From assembly GCF_001039355.2 (NCBI RefSeq), contig NW_019773730.1, positions 4,712 to 55,707 of the forward strand: 50,996 nucleotides of DNA, read 5' to 3'. Below are positions 44,501 to 50,996 of this stretch, in pieces (the first letter of the stretch is position 1; each line of letters starts with the position of its first letter). The stretch is from Lingula anatina. Lineage: Eukaryota > Brachiopoda > Lingulata > Lingulida > Lingulidae. Both the position numbers and the translations under genes were made by a program. A model generated the notes under the pieces. It was not told where the DNA came from. It made no database searches and saw nothing but the letters and a program-made list of their open reading frames with translations.

Positions 44501-47500
44501 TTGGACCAACTTGTCCATTCGCCATCGACTGGAAACAAACGGTTTCACTTAAATAACTGCCTTTCACTGAACATGTTAATATGGTGAAATATTAAGTATT
44601 TTGCCCGGGAATGATGAAAAGGTGTCTGTCATGAACGAGAGCCAGAGATCATCTTTTAAGGCTAAATTGCACATACCATTCACATACCCAGACTTCCGAA
44701 ATTAATACAACAGCATTCATTCTCAATAAACGCCTTTTTCTGCTTCCAACGAAGAAGACATCAGACACCATGTATTTTCACCTGGACACGGATGAGTGGA
44801 GCAGTTTCGTTCTTCCTGTGCTTTTCCAATACATTCCGCACCGCCGTACCTCGGTGGAGTGCAGTTTCTGTAGCGTGACTGCAATCCACCGCCACAAGAG
44901 ACGCTACAGTTTGTCCATGCGGACCATTTCTCCCAGTAACCATTTACTGTGAGGGATGAAATGCAAAAATAGTTATACATTCACTATCATTGATTATTAG
45001 ACGGAACTTCACGAAAGCTGCCCTGACCGAGCACTCATCTATGCATATCGTTGTCTTCCTTTTTTTATTTTCATCTCAGTCGCCCACAATTCTAATTTTT
45101 GAACAGTATTTCAACTGCGGACAGTTTGAAATAACACCTCTTTGTAGCCATGAATAGTATTGAGAATGCTTTTTAAAACATGAACTTATTTTATTGTGAG
45201 GAACACTCCACCAAAATGAATTCAGCACGTTTTAGGATGCTTACAAGCCAAATGTCAGCTTCACCTTTTTCTATCTATTTATAAGACAATGTGTGACATC
45301 TGTGTTTCCTAGATAACATTATGATTTTTACTACATGTCAAAGAGAATTTTATTTGCAACTTTTGTCATTAAAAAACATTGCACGTCATTCAAATGCCAA
45401 CGTTTCCTCTTTTGTTTTGTTTTAGATTCAAACCAAGACGATATTATACACCATGTATTTTCACCTGGACATGGCTGAGTTGAGCAGTTGCGTTCTTCCT
45501 GTGCTTTTCCAATACATTCCGCACCCCCGTACCTCGGTGGAGTGCAGTTTCTGTAGCGTGACTGAAATCCATCGCCACACGAGACGCTACAGTTTGTCCA
45601 AGCGGCCCATTGCTCCCAGTAACCGTTTACTGTGAGGGTTGGCATGCAAAAATGGTAAATATTCGCTATCATTGATTACAAAATCATTAGATGGTACTTC
45701 ACGGAAGCTGTTCTGACCGGGCACCCATGCATATTTAAGTCAGATTAGACTTCTTTTGACACAAAATAATCACACTTTTTATTTTAAACAAAATTTAAAA
45801 AAACATTCAAAAATCAAAGAAAATGTATCCAGACGCCCCGAAAAGATAACAAGTACAAGTTTTTGCGCACCCACCCCGCTTCACAGCTTAGAAAAAATGA
45901 CAATTTAATATGAGTAAAATCACATTTTACCTGCACAAGGTTCGGCATTACATTGTCTGCTCTCCGCTTCCTCTCCTTCGCACTGCCGCCCGCCATGCAG
46001 GGGAGGTTCGCAGGATCTGGCGCGCCGTTGGGACCCGCTCCCACAGGTGTGAGTACACTTGTCCCACTCCGTCCACGGCAACCAGTAACCGTCAACTGTT
46101 CGAGAGGAGGTTGGCCATGACGTAAAAACACTTATCATATGTTATAGTGTCGCAAAGTTAGGCCTACGACCATTGCAAGGGCCATTGGGTTGTCAGTAAA
46201 AGGAGAAGTTATCAAAGTAAAAGGTGCAACATATAGGCTTTCTAACCATTGGTACATTTATCTAATGTTGGGTATAAAGCTGGTTTGGTTATTAGGGTGT
46301 GTAGAACAAAATGTTTATCTTTCGTGAGGGATAACTGCAAAGGTCGAAGTGAAGCATGTTTGAAATCAAGCAGTTCTAGAAATTCTATCACACAAAACCC
46401 TTTACCATGAGGTGAGCATTCAGCAATGACTACACGTATGTATCTGCACGTCCACGATACTGGTTATCATCTTTGAAAGTCTGTCAATATTCCTGTGTGT
46501 TGAATTACAATGGGGATGCTCTCATGTGAAAGGGGATGGATATTGTCTTATTATAACAAACAATTGTGTGTTTCCAAACATTACTGTGAATTTTAAACTT
46601 TTTAATTCTTGGCCAAAAATGACACTCAAACAGCCCTTAAATCTGGAACACAGACATACATGTACCAGTCTGTTTTGCAGCTGTACTGAAAAGAAAGCTC
46701 TCAGAATAGTATTGTCATGTTTTGGGTCATCTCAGGGATCATATACGGCACACACACTAGAAAAATACAAAAATTGTTCTTCGTCTCAAATTTTGATGGG
46801 TCAACAAAAAAGGGTTATTGTACGTTACCATTATTTCTGTTTTCAACTTCAGTACAAAGTATAAATCTCCCAAACACGCGAACTATACAAAACGTTCGGG
46901 ATGTAAATACCTGAAAGTGAAATACACGCTGCTTTTCATAACACAACAACAAGGTGTAAGGAAAACATGGTCAGAAATGTGCAGCATTTACGCGATACGC
47001 GAGGGCGCAACAGTAGGGCTTCACGTGACTCAACTAACCAATCACAGCACAAGAATGGCATCGCACACAGACTCTGTGATAAGTGCTCAGCCCATTGTCA
47101 AGTAGTGTTAGTTCATGGTAACAAGCGTCTGATATGTGCAGAGAAGTTTATTATTATAATATATATTGTTCTTATTGTTACATTATTAAATCTAACTCTG
47201 TATCCAAGTAGTTACTATAATGTACCAAGTCAGGTACTGATGATGTACAGAGGTCGTATATTCCAGAATAAGCCATTACCACTGATTTATAACTTTCATT
47301 TTTGTTTAATATGTTATTCATGAAAGAGTTCATGAAAGATTATTTTGATTTGTTAAATCGTGATCTTATTCTTTTTATATTCAAATAATTGAATACTGTG
47401 GGTAAATTTGGTCTTCCACTTCTTATTTGCATTTTTCCTTTACTACAAGATTATTTTGGAACAGTTGCATCATTAAAAATTAAATAAAAATAAAATAAAT

Positions 47501-49395
47501 AAAATTAAATAAATAGCAATCTGAAAGAAGAATTTTGCATAATTATTAAATGATGATAGGAATTTTGGATTAAGAGATTAGTTAAATACTGAGTAGTGAT
47601 ATGGTCAGTCAATTTATGTAGAATCTGATAATATGATTGAAAATACTGATTGAATTCTTGGCCTTGCACTGGGCAGTTTTACATTTGTGCCAAGTGCTCT
47701 TTTTGGACACCATTGTACAGTGGTAAAAAATCTTCAATTGCCATGAAATTTTTTAATCAGACTCTGTATGTTACTGCTATCAGCTGGTGCTATCGGCAAC
47801 GAATTAATTTCCCTTTGTTTCGGAGTGAATCTACCGTCTAAAATCACTATTACTGAAAATATTTGCGTTTTGCTGAGGGTAGTCTAGGCAATATACGGCA
47901 AACTTCTTAGTACGTGTGTACAACAGAATTTTTTTAAAAACCCTAGCGATATTTGGTCAGGAGTTGCTTGAAGCATAGCACAGCGTTGCTGTCTATCGGC
48001 ATCAGGCCGTTAGTTTGTCAATTCTCACGAATTACCCACGAAACGCGAACCCATTCATTTTTCTATGGCAATCTAGCAACTCATTAAAAATGCACGCATG
48101 CGCAGTGGGCTAGGCGTGACGTCATGCAGTGCATTTCTGGGGATGACCTGTCATCTGAGCGGGAAATCACAAATGTTATGACACAATCCTGTTTCGATTC
48201 CTTCAGAGACACACGATAGCGAAACCACAGCTAGCGTGTAGTTTCATTTCCCCATTCAAGGTCGTAAATAGTGGATATTTCCACTGATGACATAATGACC
48301 CGGTCACATGAATATTAAAAGAGACTAATTAAATTAGCTATATCCGGTTCCCATTTTTTGGCGTGTAACTCACGAAAAACGATTTCATGTCATCGCTGTT
48401 TAACCGACGATTTAGGATCGCAGGCGTGTTTTCCAACTCTTTGAAGTAAGTGTACACATTCCTGATAATTTTGAATGTGTTTAATGTTACATTTTCCAAA
48501 ATTTATGCATATAAAGCAAAATACGATGCATGGTCTAAGCGGAAAACGTGCTCACAAGATCGGCACCATGTTGAAATTTTGATGCCCATGTTCCGATGTT
48601 GTTCCCAGTATCGTGGACGTGCAGATATAGATAATATAAAGTAATTCTAGGTCGGAAAAGTGCACTGTTTTTTCATCATTATAAAAATCCCCATTCCCAT
48701 GCAGTTTTGTGAATATCTCTCTCTTGGCTTATCTCTGGATTTTGTTATTTTCCAGAAAATTCATTCAAATCACATCTTACCTGGACAAGGCTGAGGATTA
48801 CATGATCGCAATTCTGTGACGTCACCAATGCAGAGGGCGCCACCGTGCTGAGGTTCTTTGCACTCACGAGAGCGTACTTGATTCCCGTTCCCACAGGTGA
48901 CATTGCATGGTTCCCAAGAATTCCATGACATCCACTCGCCATCCACTAATGTACGTACATTAAGGTATTTTAGCTTAATTGAATTCAATTGATCTATTGT
49001 CGATTGCATTTGTAGGTTTATAACGTCAAATGGCGACAAAAAAATTTCACTAAAAATACTTTAGCCCTTGATGGGCGGAAAGTATACCTCAAAGAGAAAT
49101 CAAAGAGCAAGTGGATACCGATAAATAGATTATTTTAACAACAAAATTGCAGGTCATAGCAAATTTTATTTGTATCATGTTTGTCTTATTTCTCAGTTGA
49201 AAAATATATACATGTTATGTTAAACGTTACCTGGGCAAGGGGCGGCACTGCAGTTTCCAGTTTCCGAGTCCGGTCCTTCACAGGGGTAGCCGTCAAAAAA
49301 AGGCCCGTAGCATGAGCGTGTGCGATTTCTGCTCCCGCCACCGCAACTGACGCTACACGCGCTCCATGACTCCCACTCATGCCACGTGCCATTCA
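32526..49395 (-). CDS. Thrombospondin type 1 repeat protein with C-terminal CNTNAP/fibrinogen-like module, partial (20 exons)
   Basis: Reading from 49395 down, 17 exons each encode one TSP1 repeat, followed by three exons for a C-terminal module. All introns are in phase 1, so the repeats are joined through a split Gly/Val-type codon. Fifteen repeat exons are exactly 165 bp; the other two are 156 and 153 bp. Typical repeats show W..W..C, C(S/N)(V/A)(S/T)CGGG, NRTC and a final C.PCPG, with six Cys. The C-terminal module has ISCDQWKKRG, VDPDGPDGPLEQFPVFCN, CECGMTGSC, CDKNDETWREDSG and GKLICYG. It resembles the fibrinogen-like region of contactin-associated/neurexin IV proteins and coral skeletal organic matrix proteins. 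The protein is probably secreted or cell-surface and adhesive. The signal peptide and N-terminus lie beyond the window. About 1,135 residues are visible. Confidence 0.9.
33219..33623 (-). CDS. C-terminal module exon B
   Basis: GHDNEGENHIQGFEG, CQQYLSWQCFGAAIH, MANYWSGASPG, CECGMTGSCVDN, CHCDKNDETWREDSG and LPITGVKIGDTG. A CAG|GTAGCT donor at 33217-33218 closes it in phase 1. The frame also runs on past the donor for some 47 codons without family resemblance. Confidence 0.9.
33918..34058 (-). CDS. C-terminal module exon A
   Basis: ISCDQWKKRGLSESTETF, VDPDGPDGPLEQFPVFCN, ASYTVIG. The DPDG...F.V.CN block opens the fibrinogen/CNTNAP-like module. Confidence 0.9.
34315..34467 (-). CDS. TSP1 exon 17 (last repeat; probable GC donor)
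   Basis: PEWTSWSSWSQCSKTCGVGV, KTRSCTIYNKCEGNPVIH, NVFPCEP. 153 bp. The only phase-1 donor that joins correctly to the next exon is CCAG|GCACGT, a non-canonical GC donor; a GT two bases later would shift the frame into a stop. Confidence 0.82.
34468..36766. other. Intron between TSP1 exons 17 and 16
   Basis: 2.3 kb without coding sequence. It contains a two-copy about 70-bp tandem repeat (34793, 34864; cggtatt..aagtgtgacatt) and the 490-bp inverted-repeat element at 36166-36655. Confidence 0.7.
36166..36655. mobile_element. Non-autonomous transposon with about 110-bp terminal inverted repeats
   Basis: The left arm 36170-36280 and right arm 36545-36652 are reverse complements with only a handful of mismatches. 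Shared blocks include aggcctacccaactaccaga, ctcggcacataaggatcc, aattaaccggtatatcg, aaggtgtgtgtcagatcgca and tttcggagtatca. The about 265-bp centre has no reading frame. The family and target duplication were not determined. Confidence 0.88.
36767..36931 (-). CDS. TSP1 exon 16
   Basis: HGYFTEWENWSNCNVTCAGG, TRTRNRTCVGPFHGG, LCNEQPCP. CAGG replaces CGGG. The next intron (2.3 kb) carries the 490-bp inverted-repeat element. Confidence 0.9.
37172..37336 (-). CDS. TSP1 exon 15
   Basis: DGFYTEWSPWSQCQVSCGGG, TCNEHPCP. The split codon base here is A rather than G, so the junction residue with exon 16 becomes Ile. Confidence 0.9.
37644..37808 (-). CDS. TSP1 exon 14
   Basis: DGHLTQWSEWTECNVTCGGG, SQERNRTCVEPKYGGKSC, GCSDLPCPG. 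Confidence 0.9.
38180..38344 (-). CDS. TSP1 exon 13 (near-identical to exon 10)
   Basis: NGYFTEWLEWTECSVTCGGG, SQERNRTCVEPQYGGQSC, SCNILNCPG. Open frame with no ATG. Confidence 0.9.
38767..38931 (-). CDS. TSP1 exon 12
   Basis: DGFFTEWLQWTECNVSCGGG, SQERNRTCVEPQYGGRPC, SCNNQPCPG. Open throughout, phase 1-1, 165 bp. Confidence 0.9.
39227..39490. other. Assembly gap (203 N) followed by poly-C and poly-A
   Basis: N run at 39227-39429, then 10 C and about 51 A to 39490. The homopolymers probably stopped the assembly. A further TSP1 exon could be hidden here, but the surrounding spacing does not require one. Confidence 0.95.
39801..39965 (-). CDS. TSP1 exon 11
   Basis: DGFLTQWSEWRECNATCGGG, SQERNRTCVEPQYGGQSC, SCNEQQCPG. 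Member of the SQERNRTCVEP subfamily (exons 10-14). Confidence 0.9.
40356..40520 (-). CDS. TSP1 exon 10 (near-identical to exon 13)
   Basis: No internal ATG. Reads DGYLTQWLEWTECSVTCGGG, SQERNRTCVEPQYGGQSC, SCNIRNCPG. I count about six base differences from exon 13 over 165 bp. Confidence 0.9.
41070..41234 (-). CDS. TSP1 exon 9
   Basis: DGVFMDWSTWSFCSASCGGG, SQRRSRECDGPRYNG, PCNTRPCPG. The frame is open through the exon, with phase 1 borders. Confidence 0.9.
41475..41566. repeat. CA/GA compound microsatellite at TSP1 exon 8 donor
   Basis: (AC)n, a poly-C, (AC)n and (AG)n in a row, ending about 12 bp from the exon 8 donor. Confidence 0.95.
41579..41734 (-). CDS. TSP1 exon 8 (short, 156 bp)
   Basis: MWTVWSTWGSCDAMCNGGYQ ... 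DCNVDPCPG. Nine bases shorter than the norm, and CNGG replaces CGGG. The donor lies about 11 bp from a GA/CA microsatellite. A slightly later acceptor (exon from 41728) would also keep the frame. Confidence 0.85.
41840..43216 (-). mobile_element. Tc1/mariner-type transposon, dead copy in TSP intron
   Basis: Both ends carry the same 24-bp inverted repeat: actggacaaaagaagtgtca plus cccc at 41840-41863, and its reverse complement at 43193-43216. Length is 1,377 bp. Imperfect matches extend inward. The left flank is tacacac and the right flank atgtatg; the exact TA duplication is hard to fix because of the flanking (TATG)n repeat. The transposase frame lies on the - strand, the same strand as the host gene. 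Confidence 0.92.
42008..42878 (-). pseudogene. Broken Tc1-like transposase (DD34E)
   Basis: The N-terminal part (42636-42878) holds a helix-turn-helix region (LTTQWNNFTHKNVSVKIARR). The C-terminal part (42008-42373) holds HQDDNAPCHRPRA and WPAQSPDANIIENVW. There are 34 residues between the second D and the E, the DD34E spacing of Tc1 elements. The middle segment is readable (SDECRFGL, WGCISIHGLGEL) but is separated by a frameshift near 42640 and an in-frame stop near 42388. No functional protein can be made from this copy. Confidence 0.9.
43217..43250. repeat. (TATG)n microsatellite beside the transposon end
   Basis: tatgtatgtatgtatggatgtatgtat directly at the right terminus of the Tc1-like copy. 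Confidence 0.9.
43602..43766 (-). CDS. TSP1 exon 7
   Basis: DGVWEHWGEWQGCDLTCGGG, KQRRRRRCIPGQHGG, DCNEMPCPG. A basic RRRRR strand is unusual among the repeats. The next intron holds the Tc1/mariner copy. Confidence 0.9.
44364..44528 (-). CDS. TSP1 exon 6
   Basis: DGEWTSWSKWSECSATCGGG, NQTRERACSQPLFGG, DCGLNPCPG. Phase 1-1, 165 bp. Confidence 0.9.
44782..44946 (-). CDS. TSP1 exon 5 (duplicate of exon 4)
   Basis: NGYWEKWSAWTNCSVSCGGG ... NCSTHPCPG. See exon 4. Confidence 0.92.
45465..45629 (-). CDS. TSP1 exon 4 (duplicate of exon 5)
   Basis: NGYWEQWAAWTNCSVSCGDG ... NCSTQPCPG. Differs from exon 5 at only six residues. Flanking intron sequence is also shared (offset 683 bp). Confidence 0.92.
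45931..46095 (-). CDS. TSP1 exon 3
   Basis: DGYWLPWTEWDKCTHTCGSG ... QCNAEPCAG. Ends PCAG in place of the usual PCPG. Confidence 0.88.
46096..48780. other. Intron between TSP1 exons 3 and 2
   Basis: 2.7 kb without TSP1 exons. It has low-complexity AAATAAAATAAA sequence around 47475-47515 and a CpG-containing patch at 47990-48420. Confidence 0.6.
48093..48124. promoter_or_regulatory. NRF1-like and CRE motifs in intron
   Basis: CACGCATGCGCA (48093-48104) differs by one base from the NRF1 consensus. TGACGTCA (48117-48124) is a perfect CRE. A donor-like gaa|gtaagt follows at about 48443. Together they look like a CpG promoter on the + strand or an internal promoter. No coding exon is linked to it. 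Confidence 0.3.
48781..48945 (-). CDS. TSP1 exon 2
   Basis: DGEWMSWNSWEPCNVTCGNG ... SCNPQPCPG. The NVT sequon is a possible N-glycosylation site. Followed by a 2.7-kb intron. Confidence 0.9.
49231..49395 (-). CDS. TSP1 exon 1 (first visible repeat)
   Basis: NGTWHEWESWSACSVSCGGG ... NCSAAPCP. WxxWxxW motifs are potential C-mannosylation sites. Phase 1 at both ends, 165 bp. Confidence 0.9.
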
Positions 49396-50996
49396 CTAAA
49401 ACCAATTAGTTGTCGTACTCATAAAATGATCCAGATATTTGATACCTCTTTTAGAAGAATAATTCTTTTAGCAACTCAAGGGTATACACTGTAGTATATG
49501 GGATTTTCGCTCAAATAATTTTCTTCGAGAAATATTCTCCTAGTGAATTATTGCATGGCCTGTCTTTGCTCTTAGATTTGATATTTTGTGCCATTTTTTA
49601 ATAAAATCACTTCATTCAAAACGAAAAATGATTAATTTAAACAGTCCTGATCATAGCAACATTTGTGAAGGAAGTATCAACATTAAGTGCATTACGGACC
49701 CTATTTTTTCTCCACTTTGATAATTACAGTTTTCTGACGGAAGCTTTAAAATGGGCTGTGCACTTATTTAACAAATGAGGTATTGTTTTGGGTGAGCATC
49801 GATACATGTGTTTGTAAAAGCACAGTCAAGAACTAAGTGACTAGGGGTGACACTAAGTGAAGGTCGCATTCAGAACCAGCTGATCCGCAGACTAACTAGA
49901 CCGATGCTCAAAAATGGCAGGCACTTGACAATGGATTCCTGCCTCCCACGCGCGCCATCCCAACAAGGACAGAGTGAATTAAATTTGGACACGCGCCATC
50001 AGTAAGTCAGTGGATCAATTGGTTGTGAATGCTCTCTTAGTTAACCAATATGGCCACGTTCCCAGGAAAATTGGCGTCACCAGAAGATCGTTTTTTAAAT
50101 AACGCATGCTTCAACAGTTTACCTCATAACGTATCCGTGTACTCTAATTGGCTAAACTGTATCACCGAGCGTTACATATTTTGTCGTTCGGTCATATTCA
50201 CCAATGCTAACTTAAACACGGAATATCAGTAAAATGGAACGGTAAAATTTGGTGTGTTAAAAACACTTTATTATAATTCACAATACAGGCATTATTAAAT
50301 AGTATTTATGTAGAATCTATTATATGTAATATTTATTTCAAGGAGCGGCATTGTCACGTGAAGTGATGTCATTGAAATATTGGATTGTTTGCATCACTGA
50401 CTTATGAAGTCATCATGTGTGATATCAGGAACGGTGGGGAGACAGGCAGATTCGTGGTTTGTTGTTCAGCAACTACTAGTACATGTATGTAATTTACCTT
50501 GCCACTCTCTGTCTACGATATGTTAATAGATAACTCGGCTTACTATAATAAATGGACAGCGTTGCCTCCGGATTTGGCCATATTGCCCTCTCAACCAGTG
50601 ATCATTTGTATGATATTCTACGGCGCGCTGTTTATCCCTACACAATCTATTCTTCGGTCCGGTGACGTCGGTTGAACTTTCTGGCTAAATCAATTACGAT
50701 GGAAACATGGCCATGTTCCGCCGCTAAATTTACAACAATGACAGTTGTAAAAGAAAATAATAATACTTTTTTTATGATTCTATGTTATTCTACAAGCAGC
50801 AGAGACGAAGATTGTGATCAAACTATTGGTCACTTGTATGTGACCAATAGCCAAAAGCACGTAAACAAAGATACAACACAGTTACAACAAACGTTCAAAG
50901 GTGGTATGCTCTACCATATGCTTTATGCAAATATGTTTTAACATATTAAACCATCTTCATACTCAATACTAAGATAAATGTAATCAAGAAGGTATG
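49396..50996. other. Upstream of the first visible TSP1 exon; no supported gene
   Basis: No further TSP1 exon (no cctgg(a/g)ca(a/g)gg hallmark on the + strand). Presumably a long intron leading to 5' exons outside the window. Confidence 0.5.

Larger units (their letters stand above)
44782..45735. repeat. 683-bp segmental tandem duplication containing TSP1 exons 4 and 5
   Basis: Both the exons and the intron downstream on the + strand are shared. For example, gcaaaaatag..tattcactatcattgatta near 44957-44998 and gcaaaaatgg..attcgctatcattgatta near 45645-45680. Both are followed by cttcac(g)gaa(a/g)gctg blocks. Confidence 0.85.

Noticed and set aside
46500-47330. Several overlapping + strand open frames
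   Set aside because: No homology, no consistent splice sites and AT-rich composition; treated as intron.

Overview
This window is animal nuclear DNA. It is AT-rich, its genes are split into many short exons with GT-AG borders, and large stretches are old transposon copies, microsatellites and assembly gaps. The gene content (a TTC6-like TPR protein, a ZnT1 zinc exporter, and a long thrombospondin type 1 repeat protein ending in a contactin-associated/neurexin-like fibrinogen-type module) and the repeat types (Tc1/mariner, Jockey/CR1-like LINEs, foldback elements) fit a marine invertebrate such as a mollusc, other lophotrochozoan, lancelet or hemichordate. The sequence alone does not let me choose among these.

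Layout: (1) 179-9395, + strand: 23 in-frame exons of a TTC6-like protein. Both ends are missing; the 5' end lies outside the window and the 3' end stops abruptly at a donor site. (2) About 9480-24690: roughly 15 kb almost free of host genes. It holds a 590-bp tandem duplication joined at an N, three LINE reverse-transcriptase remnants, a small transposon nested inside one of them, several diverged tandem arrays (about 150, 166, 330, 109 and 68 bp), a foldback element, and one degraded small gene with a promoter-like upstream region. (3) 24838-29247, + strand: seven exons of an SLC30A1/ZnT1-like zinc exporter. The first exon (TM1-TM2) is not seen, and a 128-base N gap lies just upstream. (4) 29248-32525: 3' UTR and intergenic sequence between convergent genes. 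(5) 32526-49395, - strand: a 20-exon partial gene encoding 17 thrombospondin type 1 repeats and a C-terminal fibrinogen/CNTNAP-like module. The N-terminal part lies beyond the window. Its introns carry a dead Tc1/mariner copy, a 490-bp inverted-repeat element and a second assembly gap. (6) 49396-50996: no supported coding sequence.

The three genes are unrelated in function: an axonemal/cytoplasmic-type TPR scaffold, plasma-membrane zinc efflux, and an extracellular adhesive/matrix protein. Nothing suggests that they work together. The main interest is how the thrombospondin-repeat gene is built: one domain per exon, all introns in phase 1, 15 of 17 repeat exons exactly 165 bp, with visible recent exon duplications. 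The dense, layered repeat landscape between TTC6 and ZnT1 is the second point of interest.
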